From an uncultured Blautia sp. (GTDB lineage Bacteria > Bacillota > Clostridia > Lachnospirales > Lachnospiraceae): DNA of 64,000 nt. The stretch spans positions 62,001 to 126,000 of the forward strand of contig UQLX01000001.1 of NCBI GenBank assembly GCA_900541985.1. Direction: 5' to 3'. Made by a program: the position numbers and the translations under genes. Positions 1 to 7,241 of the stretch are shown here, piece by piece. The notes below the pieces were generated by a model. It was not told where the DNA came from and ran no database searches. It saw nothing but the letters and a program-made list of their open reading frames with translations. Each line of letters opens with the position of its first letter. Within the stretch, counting starts at the first letter, position 1.

Positions 1-2
1 AT

Positions 3-635
3 GATGTGGTGCGTATTGACCATTTCCGCGGCTTTGATGAGTATTATGCCATTCCATACGGAGATAAGACCGCAGAAAACGGATGGTGGGAAAAAGGACC
101 GGGGATCGATCTTTTCCGGGCAATTTCTGCCAGACTGGGACAGCGTGATATCATTGCAGAGGATCTGGGCTACATGACAGATTCTGTGAAGACCCTTGTG
201 GAAGAAAGCGGTTATCCGAATATGAAGGTCATTGAGTTTGCCTTTGATGAAAGAGATACCGGAAATGCAAGCGATTATCTTCCGCATAATTATCCGGAAA
301 ACTGTGTGGTTTATACGGGAACCCATGATAATGAAACATTGCTTTCCTGGTTCCCGGATATCAGTCCTCTGGAGCGGAGACAGGTAAGAGAGTATCTGAA
401 TGACTTCCATAGCTCCGAGCAGGAAATCTGCCAGAACCTGATCTGTCTGGTCATGAGAAGTGTGGCAAAGCTTTGCGTGATCCCTATGCAGGATTATCTT
501 TACCTGGATAATTCTGCCCGTATGAATCAGCCATCCACTTTAGGCAAAAACTGGAAGTGGAGACTTGTACCCGGACAGTTTACAGAAGCACTTCAAAAAG
601 AAATGAAAGCACTTGCAAAACGGTACGGCCGTTAA
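3..635 (+). CDS. malQ: 4-alpha-glucanotransferase (amylomaltase), 3' part
   Basis: C-terminal ~210 residues of a GH77 4-alpha-glucanotransferase, which moves maltodextrin segments between alpha-1,4-glucans in the cytoplasm. The reading frame is already open at the window edge, so the start lies outside. All three catalytic motifs of the family are visible: the nucleophile Asp in VRIDHFRGF, the acid/base Glu in IIAEDLGY and the transition-state Asp in GTHDNET. The end at a TAA stop gives a normal C-terminus (ALAKRYGR). No clear terminator separates it from the tRNA promoter that follows. Family assignment is firm; only the 5' end is missing. Confidence 0.95.
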   Translation, partial: DVVRIDHFRGFDEYYAIPYGDKTAENGWWEKGPGIDLFRAISARLGQRDIIAEDLGYMTDSVKTLVEESGYPNMKVIEFAFDERDTGNASDYLPHNYPENCVVYTGTHDNETLLSWFPDISPLERRQVREYLNDFHSSEQEICQNLICLVMRSVAKLCVIPMQDYLYLDNSARMNQPSTLGKNWKWRLVPGQFTEALQKEMKALAKRYGR

Positions 636-666
636 AAATAAGTTTGTGTTTTTTGTGAGATGAGCC

Positions 667-695
667 TTGCACAGGAATTTTTTCAGTGCTATAAT
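667..695 (+). promoter_or_regulatory. Promoter of tRNA-Gly
   Basis: TTGCAC and TATAAT separated by 17 bases, with an extended -10 (TG one base before the hexamer). The -10 ends 8 bases before the mature tRNA 5' end, as expected for a stable RNA promoter. Confidence 0.7.
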
Positions 696-703
696 AGGCT
701 CAT

Positions 704-774
704 GCAGATATAGTTCATCGGTAGAACACCAGCTTCCCAAGCTGGGGAGGCGGGTTCGATTCCCGTTATCTGCT
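704..774 (+). tRNA. tRNA-Gly (anticodon CCC)
   Basis: 71-nt cloverleaf without an encoded CCA. The acceptor arm GCAGATA pairs with TATCTGC, the D arm is GTTC/GAAC, and the anticodon arm CCAGC/GCTGG encloses the loop TTCCCAA with anticodon CCC. The T arm GCGGG/CCCGT encloses TTCGATT, and the discriminator base is T. It reads the GGG codon. Confidence 0.93.
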
Positions 775-781
775 TGAAGAG

Positions 782-818
782 GCATCCTGCTTTATAAAAA
801 GGCAGAGGTGCTTTTTTT
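782..818 (+). terminator. Rho-independent terminator after tRNA-Gly
   Basis: GCATCCTGC and GCAGAGGTGC form a stem with one bulge, followed directly by seven T. Placed 8 bases after the tRNA. Confidence 0.7.
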
Positions 819-858
819 ATTACTTTTAAGCTGTCAGGGGAAACTTTTCCGGAATTTC

Positions 859-887
859 TTGAACACAGGAACAGAACCATGTATGAT
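859..887 (+). promoter_or_regulatory. Promoter of the PsiE-like gene and proC
   Basis: TTGAAC and TATGAT with a 17-base spacer. Transcription would start near 894, which excludes translation starts upstream of that point and supports the ATG at 922. Confidence 0.6.
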
Positions 888-921
888 AGAGAAAAGGAGG
901 TACGAAAGGATAAGGAGATAT

Positions 922-1365
922 ATGAAAAAAGAAGTGAATCACGCAATAAGAAAACGCTTTAATGACATTATCTACAACATTGCCCGTTATACAGAAATCC
1001 TTCTGTCTGTTGTGATTCTGGTAGTGATCACATTTGCCGGGATCCGTTTGATCTATGATGTGGCAGGCACCGAGATTATGAATATGGATTCGGGATTCTT
1101 TTCAGAGTTTCTGGCTAACGGACTGTCTTTGGTGGTTGGGGTGGAATTTGTAAAAATGCTTTGCAGACACTCTTCTCAGACAGTTGTTGAGGTGCTGATG
1201 TTTGCCACTGCCCGGCAGATGGTTGTCGAGCATCTGGGAACGACGCAGACACTGATTGGTGTGATCGCCATTGCCCTTTTGTTTGCGATCCGCAAATATC
1301 TGATGACGGAAATAGATGTGGTAGGATATCATGCAGAAAATCACAGAGAGGAAGAATGTAAATGA
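922..1365 (+). CDS. PsiE-like small integral membrane protein
   Basis: 147-residue membrane protein with about four hydrophobic helices (residues roughly 22-45, 58-75, 85-102 and 112-130). The general layout resembles the phosphate-starvation-inducible PsiE family, but that link is from memory of the family pattern and is tentative. The ATG at 922 is chosen because AAGGAGAT lies just upstream and a good promoter at 859-887 excludes earlier starts. Its stop overlaps the proC start (ATGA), so the two are translationally coupled. No enzymatic motif is visible; the molecular role is unknown. Confidence 0.72.
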   Translation: MKKEVNHAIRKRFNDIIYNIARYTEILLSVVILVVITFAGIRLIYDVAGTEIMNMDSGFFSEFLANGLSLVVGVEFVKMLCRHSSQTVVEVLMFATARQMVVEHLGTTQTLIGVIAIALLFAIRKYLMTEIDVVGYHAENHREEECK

Positions 1366-2156
1366 AAATTGGATTTATTGGATGCGGAAACATGGCTTCA
1401 GCCATGATCGGGGGAATTCTGAAAAAGGGAATTGTTGAAAAAAATAATATTATTGTATCAAATCTGACAGAAGCGGGATCAAAGCGCAGCCGGGAAAAAC
1501 TGGGTGTGGAGACCACTATGGACAATCGTGAGGTTGCAAAAAAAGCAGAGATTCTTTTTCTGGCAGTGAAGCCGCAGTTTTACGAGGAAGTGATTATGGA
1601 AGTCAGGGATCTTCTGACAGAGGAACAGCTTCTGGTAAGTATTGCTCCGGGCAAAACACTGAAATGGCTGGAAGATACCTGCGGACGTCCGATGAAGATC
1701 ATCCGTCTGATGCCAAATACACCGGCACAGGTAGGGGAAGGCATGACCGGAGGATGCTGCAATGAACGCGTGACAGAGGAAGACGCACAGAAGATCCGTG
1801 AGATTGCTGGCAGCTTCGGAAGATTTGAGTTTGTTCCGGAACGGCTTCTGGATGCATTCAGTGCAGTCTGTGGCTGCTCTCCGGCATATGTGTTTATGTT
1901 TATTGAAGCTATGGCTGATGCAGCAGTGGCGCAGGGACTTCCGAGAAGCCAGGCATATTCTTTTGCAGCCCAGGCAGTTATGGGAAGTGCTAAAATGGTG
2001 CTGGAAACAGGAAAACATCCGGGAGAACTGAAAGATATGGTCTGCTCTCCGGCCGGAAGCACCATTGAGGGTGTCAGGATCCTGGAAAAGGCCGGAATGA
2101 GGAGCGCAGTGTTTGAGGCGCTGAACGGAGCGGCAGAAAAAGGGAAACGTCTGTAA
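1362..2156 (+). CDS. proC: Pyrroline-5-carboxylate reductase
   Basis: 264-residue NAD(P)H-dependent enzyme that makes the last step of proline synthesis, reducing 1-pyrroline-5-carboxylate to L-proline in the cytosol. The N-terminus carries the Rossmann dinucleotide motif GFIGCGNM (residues 4-11). The middle has the conserved MPNTPAQVGEG segment, and the C-terminus has the P5CR signature (CSPAGSTIEGVRILEKAG) of the dimerisation domain. Length matches the family. It overlaps the upstream membrane-protein gene by four bases and probably shares its promoter. Confidence 0.95.
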   Translation: MKIGFIGCGNMASAMIGGILKKGIVEKNNIIVSNLTEAGSKRSREKLGVETTMDNREVAKKAEILFLAVKPQFYEEVIMEVRDLLTEEQLLVSIAPGKTLKWLEDTCGRPMKIIRLMPNTPAQVGEGMTGGCCNERVTEEDAQKIREIAGSFGRFEFVPERLLDAFSAVCGCSPAYVFMFIEAMADAAVAQGLPRSQAYSFAAQAVMGSAKMVLETGKHPGELKDMVCSPAGSTIEGVRILEKAGMRSAVFEALNGAAEKGKRL

Positions 2157-2187
2157 AATAAGAAATGAATAAATAATTTTTATTAAA

Positions 2188-2216
2188 TTGTGTTAAAGAA
2201 CAGAATGTGCTAAACT
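2188..2216 (+). promoter_or_regulatory. Promoter-like site before the small gene at 2240
   Basis: TTGTGT and TAAACT with a 17-base spacer and an extended -10 TG. A GAGGAGG ribosome site follows at 2225-2231. Confidence 0.5.
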
Positions 2217-2239
2217 ATTCCTGTGAGGAGGTTTAGCAC

Positions 2240-2512
2240 ATGTTTTTATTTATGGGAAAAATGCTGGAATTTTCTATGAGGCTCGAAAAATGTCGGAGTC
2301 GGGCTGTGCGTATGATGGGAAAAATGATTGGGGCGATTCCTTTGTACTATGCAGAACATATGCAAAAAAGGCTGCTGGAAGGAAAGTGGGATCCGGGTTT
2401 GCGATGGCGGAAGCAATCTGCCCGCATCCGAAAGAGTATGAACAGAAAAAAGACATCTGTTCATAAAAAAACAGATGTCCGCAAAAACTCCAGGAGTCGG
2501 TCAGTCCTCTGA
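2240..2512 (+). CDS. Small basic hypothetical protein (doubtful)
   Basis: 90-residue reading frame preceded by a plausible promoter and a strong ribosome site (GAGGAGG, 8 bases before ATG). The N-terminal half contains an amphipathic or hydrophobic stretch. The C-terminal third is almost entirely Lys, Arg and Ser. I do not recognise a family. Against it: the 3' third runs through the hairpin that serves as the terminator of the convergent CYTH gene, and the frame overlaps the last 12 bases of that gene. Either a real short protein that has gained a non-natural tail, or a transcribed leader with a fortuitous frame. Confidence 0.33.
   Translation: MFLFMGKMLEFSMRLEKCRSRAVRMMGKMIGAIPLYYAEHMQKRLLEGKWDPGLRWRKQSARIRKSMNRKKTSVHKKTDVRKNSRSRSVL
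2446..2479 (-). terminator. Terminator of the CYTH gene
   Basis: Perfect 9-bp stem GACATCTGT/ACAGATGTC, followed on the minus strand by six T. It lies 22 bases beyond the CYTH stop codon. Confidence 0.8.
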
Positions 2513-2968
2513 AGAGTGCTTTCCGCGACTCAGGGAACTGTTATGATACTGAGAAGACCAGGTTACGTCTTTACCAAACCAGGCAGGCGGAATATAGCCT
2601 TCCGCAGCCTCTTCTGATGAAAATTCCACTTCGGCAAGAAGAAGACCTTCATATTCTTCGTGGAAAACATCAAGCTCAATGGTGAGTCCGTCTTTTTCCG
2701 GAATCAGATACCTTGTTTTTGAAATGACCAGTCCGTCTGCTTTGGGTTTCAGATGAAGATAAGCTTCCTCTGTAAGCGGAAGGTTGTATTCCTCACGGGA
2801 CATAAATCCTTTGGACTTGTAGGTCAGATAATATTCGTCATCCTGTCTGCGGATGCGAACGACAGGTTCTGTACACAGATAGCCTTGTTCGATCCTGTGA
2901 AAAGGATATTCTTCCAGATTCCGGGGAAGCCGGTTCTGTTCGATCAGAAATTTACGTTCTATTTCCAT
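2501..2968 (-). CDS. CYTH domain protein (inorganic triphosphatase-like)
   Basis: 155-residue cytosolic protein with the diagnostic N-terminal EIERKFL motif (residues 2-8). Alternating charged beta strands follow (VRIRRQ, YYLTYKSKG, TIELDVFHEEYEGLLLAEVEF), as in the triphosphate tunnel fold. Family members hydrolyse inorganic tripolyphosphate, thiamine triphosphate or, more rarely, cyclise ATP; the substrate cannot be read here. The start is supported by GGAGGG upstream on the minus strand. It is monocistronic, with its own terminator, and transcribed divergently from the DJ-1 gene. Confidence 0.9.
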   Translation of the reverse strand: MEIERKFLIEQNRLPRNLEEYPFHRIEQGYLCTEPVVRIRRQDDEYYLTYKSKGFMSREEYNLPLTEEAYLHLKPKADGLVISKTRYLIPEKDGLTIELDVFHEEYEGLLLAEVEFSSEEAAEGYIPPAWFGKDVTWSSQYHNSSLSRGKHSSED

Positions 2969-3099
2969 TATTTCCCTCCGTTTCTGTTATGGTGCATGTA
3001 TTTGAGAACCATTATATCATCTGTAGATCTCCGCGTCATCTTTTCATGAAGAGAAAAGTGTGATTTCAGACCTGTTTCCCGGTAAAATTCCCCAAAACC

Positions 3100-3129
3100 T
3101 TGTATGGAAGTAACTGGAAGTGGTATACT
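3100..3129 (+). promoter_or_regulatory. Promoter of the DJ-1 family gene
   Basis: TTGTAT and TATACT with an 18-base spacer, about 48 bases before the chosen ATG. Confidence 0.6.
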
Positions 3130-3176
3130 TACCGACATACAGAGGGACAGAAGTCCGAAAAACGGGAGGTACGTTC

Positions 3177-3731
3177 ATGAGCAAAAAAGTATACATTTTT
3201 CTGGCAGACGGTTTTGAAGACATCGAGGGACTGACGGTGGTGGATCTTATGAGAAGAGCCGGAATTTCTGCAGATACCGTTTCTATTAAGGAAACAAGAG
3301 ATATCATAACTTCTCATGGAATTGAAATGAAAACAGACAGGATTTTTTCCGGGACAGATTTCTCCGATGCAGACATGCTGGTACTTCCGGGAGGTATGCC
3401 GGGAACCAGATATCTGGGAGACTTTGCACCGCTTACAGAGCTTCTTACAGAACATTATAATAAGAATGGAAAAATCGCAGCCATCTGTGCAGCTCCCAGT
3501 GTGTTTGCAAAACTGGGATTTCTTAAGGGGAAAAAAGCAACTTCCTATCCGTCTTTTATGGATCAGCTTGATGGAGCTGAAACCTGCGAGGATGCAGTAG
3601 TGACAGATGGTAATGTGACAACCAGCCGCGGCCTGGGTACTGCCATTCCTTTTGCTCTTTGTCTGATCGAACAGCTTATGGGAGAAGAGAAGGCTTCGGA
3701 AATCGCAGAATCCATTGTATATAAAAGGTAA
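3177..3731 (+). CDS. DJ-1/PfpI family protein (YajL-like)
   Basis: 184-residue protein of the DJ-1/ThiJ/PfpI superfamily, small cytosolic proteins linked to protein deglycation, chaperone or glyoxalase-like functions. The nucleophile elbow is AAICAAPS with the reactive Cys at residue 104. The partner acidic residue is in FEDIEG (residues 13-18), and the LPGGMPG loop is present. The start at 3177 has GGGAGGT six bases upstream and begins with the usual KKVYIFLADGFED strand; a longer frame upstream would overlap the promoter. Monocistronic by position, just ahead of the tig leader. Confidence 0.9.
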   Translation: MSKKVYIFLADGFEDIEGLTVVDLMRRAGISADTVSIKETRDIITSHGIEMKTDRIFSGTDFSDADMLVLPGGMPGTRYLGDFAPLTELLTEHYNKNGKIAAICAAPSVFAKLGFLKGKKATSYPSFMDQLDGAETCEDAVVTDGNVTTSRGLGTAIPFALCLIEQLMGEEKASEIAESIVYKR

Positions 3732-3774
3732 ATATACAAACCTGAAAAAAACTCTGGTGTTTTTGTGCCAGTTG

Positions 3775-3851
3775 TGCTATACTTCGATAATGACTGTAAT
3801 TGTATCCTTTTTTAAGAGGATACACCTGCCTGAATTGCTGAAAAGCAGGCA
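3775..3851 (+). promoter_or_regulatory. tig promoter and structured 5' leader
   Basis: An extended -10 (TGCTATACT, hexamer at 3778-3783) with a weak -35 starts a leader of about 125 bases. The leader holds two successive hairpins. One is the near-perfect inverted repeat at 3802-3823 (GTATCC...GGATAC). The other is TGCCTG/CAGGCA at 3827-3851. Neither is followed by a T-run, so they are not obvious terminators; they may stabilise the mRNA or act in regulation. Confidence 0.45.
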
Positions 3852-3914
3852 AATATAGAGAAAATTTATAAAAAATAGAATCAGAACCTGACAATTTAAG
3901 GAGGAACAGGAAAC

Positions 3915-5201
3915 ATGAGTTTACAGGTAGAAAAAATGGAAAAAAACATGGCGAAACTGACTATCGAGGTTTCCGCTGAGGATTTAGACAAGGCAATGCA
4001 GAATGCATATCTGAAAGCCAGAGGAAAAATCTCTATCCCTGGTTTCCGTAAAGGCAAAGCACCGAGAAAAATGATCGAGCAGATGTACGGAAAGGGAATC
4101 TTCCTTGAGGACGCTGCAAACGCTCTTATTCCGGAGCATTACAGCAAAGCACTTGAGGAGTGCGAACTTGAGATCGTTTCTCAGCCGGAGATCGATGTTG
4201 TTCAGGCAGAGCCGGGCAAAGCATTTATCTTTACTGCAGAAGTTGCTGTAAAGCCGGAAGTAGCTCTTGGTGATTACAAGGGTCTTGAAGTTCCGAAGTC
4301 TGATGTGGAAGTAACAGACGAGGATGTTGATGCTGAGATCAAAAAAGAGCAGGAGAAAAACTCCAGAACAGTAACTGTTGAGGATCGTGGTGCAGAAAAC
4401 GGCGATATCGCAACAATTGATTTTGAAGGATTTGTAGACGGTGTTGCATTTGAAGGCGGAAAAGGTACAGATTATCCGCTGACACTTGGTTCCGGTTCCT
4501 TTATTCCGGGATTCGAAGATCAGCTGGTTGGTGCAAAAGCCGGAGATCATGTAGAAGTAAACGTAACTTTCCCTGAGGAGTATCAGGCAGCAGAGCTTGC
4601 CGGTAAAGCAGCTGTATTCCAGTGCGATGTGAAGAAAGTAGAAGCTAAGGAACTTCCGGAGCTTGACGACGATTTTGCTCAGGACGTTTCCGAGTTCGAT
4701 ACTCTTGTAGAGTACAAAGAAGATGTTAAGAAAAATCTTACAGAGAAAAAAGAAAAAGAAGCACGCGCTGTAAAAGAAAACGCAGCAGTAGATAAAGCGA
4801 TCGAAAATGCACAGATGGAAATTCCGGACGCTATGGTAGACACTCAGGTTCGTCAGATGATCAACGATTTTGCATCCAGAATGCAGTCCCAGGGTCTTAC
4901 TATGGAGCAGTACTTCCAGTTTACAGGAATGACTGTAGAAAAAATGCAGGAAGAGATGAAACCGCAGGCTCTTAAGAGAATCCAGACAAGACTTGTTCTT
5001 GAAAAGATCGCTGAGGTTGAGAACATCCAGCCTACAGAGGATGAAGTAAACGAAGAGATCAGCAAGATGGCTGAAATGTACAAAATGGAAGCTGACAAAT
5101 TAAAAGAGCTTCTTGGAGACCGTGAATTAGAGCAGATGAAGAAAGACATGGCTGTACAGAAAGCAGTTACTCTTGTAGCAGACGAGGCAAAGGAAGCGTA
5201 A
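3915..5201 (+). CDS. tig: Trigger factor, ribosome-associated chaperone
   Basis: 428-residue trigger factor, the first chaperone met by nascent chains at the ribosomal exit tunnel, with peptidyl-prolyl isomerase activity. Domains in order: the ribosome-binding N-domain with the signature GFRKGKAP at residues 43-50; an FKBP-type PPIase domain at roughly 155-245 (DIATIDFEGFVDG, LGSGSFIPGFEDQL); and a helical C-terminal chaperone domain rich in Glu and Lys. Length is typical. AAGGAGG precedes the ATG. It is the first gene of the tig-clpP-clpX-lon cluster, an arrangement common in Gram-positive bacteria that groups folding with degradation. Confidence 0.97.
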   Translation: MSLQVEKMEKNMAKLTIEVSAEDLDKAMQNAYLKARGKISIPGFRKGKAPRKMIEQMYGKGIFLEDAANALIPEHYSKALEECELEIVSQPEIDVVQAEPGKAFIFTAEVAVKPEVALGDYKGLEVPKSDVEVTDEDVDAEIKKEQEKNSRTVTVEDRGAENGDIATIDFEGFVDGVAFEGGKGTDYPLTLGSGSFIPGFEDQLVGAKAGDHVEVNVTFPEEYQAAELAGKAAVFQCDVKKVEAKELPELDDDFAQDVSEFDTLVEYKEDVKKNLTEKKEKEARAVKENAAVDKAIENAQMEIPDAMVDTQVRQMINDFASRMQSQGLTMEQYFQFTGMTVEKMQEEMKPQALKRIQTRLVLEKIAEVENIQPTEDEVNEEISKMAEMYKMEADKLKELLGDRELEQMKKDMAVQKAVTLVADEAKEA

Positions 5202-5249
5202 GCGGACATCTTTGAAATCCACTGTGACGCGACGAATGGAGGCATATAT

Positions 5250-5831
5250 ATGAGTTTAGTACCTTATGTCATTGAGCAGACAAGCAGGGGAGAGAGAAGC
5301 TACGACATTTATTCCAGACTTCTGAAGGACAGAATTATTTTTCTGGGAGAGGAAGTCAATGATGTGAGCGCCAGCATTATTGTGGCACAGCTTCTGTTCC
5401 TGGAGGCTGAAGATCCGAACAAGGACATCCAGCTTTATATCAACAGTCCGGGAGGATCTGTCACCGCAGGTATGGCGATCTATGACACCATGAAATATAT
5501 CAAATGTGACGTATCCACTATCTGTCTTGGAATGGCAGCCAGCATGGGCGCCTTCCTTCTGGCAGGAGGAACCAGGGGTAAGAGATTTGCCCTGCCACAT
5601 TCTACCATTATGATCCATCAGCCTTCCGGCGGTGCGCAGGGTCAGGCTACGGAAATTCAGATCGTGGCAGATCATATCGCACAGACGAAGAGGACTTTGA
5701 ATGAGATGCTGGCAGAAAACACAGGGCAGCCTCTTGAAGTGGTTGAGAAGGATACCGACCGGGATAATTATATGACTGCAGAAGAAGCAAAAGCATATGG
5801 ACTGATCGACGGTGTTGTCGAGCATAAATAA
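5250..5831 (+). CDS. clpP: ATP-dependent Clp protease proteolytic subunit
   Basis: 193-residue serine peptidase that forms the barrel-shaped degradation chamber used with ClpX and other AAA+ unfoldases. The catalytic triad is visible: Ser98 in GMAASMG, His123 in MIHQPSGG and Asp172 in DTDRDNYM. The IGF-loop-binding pocket segment and the ordinary short propeptide are present. It starts 48 bases after tig, with GGAGG upstream. A hairpin at 5845-5868 separates it from clpX, probably giving partial termination. Confidence 0.97.
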   Translation: MSLVPYVIEQTSRGERSYDIYSRLLKDRIIFLGEEVNDVSASIIVAQLLFLEAEDPNKDIQLYINSPGGSVTAGMAIYDTMKYIKCDVSTICLGMAASMGAFLLAGGTRGKRFALPHSTIMIHQPSGGAQGQATEIQIVADHIAQTKRTLNEMLAENTGQPLEVVEKDTDRDNYMTAEEAKAYGLIDGVVEHK

Positions 5832-5844
5832 AAAGACGAAAGAA

Positions 5845-5880
5845 AAGACTCCTCTAACAGGGAGTCTTATCTTGCTTTTA
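5845..5880 (+). terminator. Terminator or attenuator between clpP and clpX
   Basis: 8-bp stem AAGACTCC/GGAGTCTT with an 8-base loop, followed by a broken T-rich stretch (TTATCTTGCTTTTA). The weak T-run suggests partial read-through into clpX. Confidence 0.55.
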
Positions 5881-5918
5881 TCTCAGCATATCAAATAGAA
5901 AGGAAACGAAAAATATCC

Positions 5919-7223
5919 ATGGCAGATAAGATAAGAGACGGAAAAGTCAGATGCTCTTTTTGCAATAAATCGGAGGATCAGGTACGCAAACTGATCGCAG
6001 GTCCGGAAGGAGTATTTATCTGTGATGAATGTATAGGAATCTGTGCAGAAATCATGGAAGAAGAACTGGCGCCCTATGACCAGGAGAATTACGACAGTGA
6101 GATCAATCTGCTGAAACCGGAGGAGATTCATAAAATTCTGGACGATTATGTAATCGGACAGGATGATGCAAAAAAAGCTCTTTCTGTGGCAGTTTACAAT
6201 CACTACAAAAGGATCACTGCAGCCAAAAACCTGGATGTAGAGCTGCAGAAAAGCAATATTCTTATGCTTGGACCGACCGGCTCCGGAAAGACACTTCTTG
6301 CACAGACACTTGCCCGCCTTCTGAATGTCCCCTTTGCCATTGCAGACGCTACGACTCTGACAGAGGCAGGCTATGTAGGTGAGGATGTGGAAAACATTCT
6401 TCTGAAGATCATACAGGCGGCGGATTATGATATCGAACGGGCTCAGTACGGCATTATTTATATTGATGAAATTGATAAGATCACCAGAAAATCCGAAAAT
6501 GCATCGATTACCCGTGACGTATCCGGAGAAGGTGTACAGCAGGCGCTGCTGAAGATTCTGGAGGGTACGGTTGCAAGCGTTCCGCCACAGGGAGGAAGAA
6601 AGCACCCGCATCAGGAATTTATCCAGATTGATACTACAAATATCCTGTTTATCTGCGGTGGCGCTTTTGACGGAATAGAAAAGATCATCGAAGCACGTCA
6701 GGATACGAAATCCATTGGATTCGGAGCAGAGGTTTCCTCTAAACAGGAAAGAAATGTAGGAGAAGTGCTGAAGCAGGTAATGCCTGAGGATTTTGTAAAG
6801 TTTGGTCTGATCCCGGAGTTTATCGGACGAGTTCCGGTAGTGGTTACTCTGGATGGTCTGGATGAAAAAGCGCTGATCCGTATTTTAAGAGAACCGAAAA
6901 ATTCTCTTACCAAGCAGTATCACAAGCTGTTTGAGCTGGATGGAGTGGAGATCGACTTTCAGGAGGAAGCGCTGGAGCTGGTTGCAAAGAAATCCCTGGA
7001 ACGCAAAACAGGAGCCAGAGGACTTCGCTCCATTATGGAGACCTCCCTTATGGATCTTATGTATAAGGCGCCTTCGGACAGTACAATCCGTAAAGCGATC
7101 ATTACCAGAGAGACGGTAGAGGGAACCGGAGAGCCGGAGATCATCCGTGGAGAAGAGCCGGAACAGCCGGCAGGAAAGAGAAACCCACGTTCCAGAAAGA
7201 AAGGCAGATCAGAAACTGCCTGA
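5919..7223 (+). CDS. clpX: ATP-dependent Clp protease ATP-binding subunit ClpX
   Basis: 434-residue AAA+ unfoldase that feeds tagged proteins to ClpP. The N-terminal zinc-binding domain has Cys12, Cys15, Cys35 and Cys38. The AAA+ core follows with Walker A (GPTGSGKT), pore loop GYVGED, Walker B (IIYIDEIDK) and the RDVSGEGVQQALL segment. The ClpP-docking IGF loop is present (SIGFGAEV). The C-terminal 30 residues are Arg/Lys-rich and low in complexity, a common variation. It is followed after 18 bases by lon. Confidence 0.97.
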   Translation: MADKIRDGKVRCSFCNKSEDQVRKLIAGPEGVFICDECIGICAEIMEEELAPYDQENYDSEINLLKPEEIHKILDDYVIGQDDAKKALSVAVYNHYKRITAAKNLDVELQKSNILMLGPTGSGKTLLAQTLARLLNVPFAIADATTLTEAGYVGEDVENILLKIIQAADYDIERAQYGIIYIDEIDKITRKSENASITRDVSGEGVQQALLKILEGTVASVPPQGGRKHPHQEFIQIDTTNILFICGGAFDGIEKIIEARQDTKSIGFGAEVSSKQERNVGEVLKQVMPEDFVKFGLIPEFIGRVPVVVTLDGLDEKALIRILREPKNSLTKQYHKLFELDGVEIDFQEEALELVAKKSLERKTGARGLRSIMETSLMDLMYKAPSDSTIRKAIITRETVEGTGEPEIIRGEEPEQPAGKRNPRSRKKGRSETA

Positions 7224-7241
7224 GGAAGGAAATGAATATAC

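Noticed and set aside
808..921. N-terminal extension of the PsiE-like protein
   Set aside because: A 17-spaced promoter at 859-887 puts the transcript start near 894, and the best ribosome site precedes the ATG at 922.
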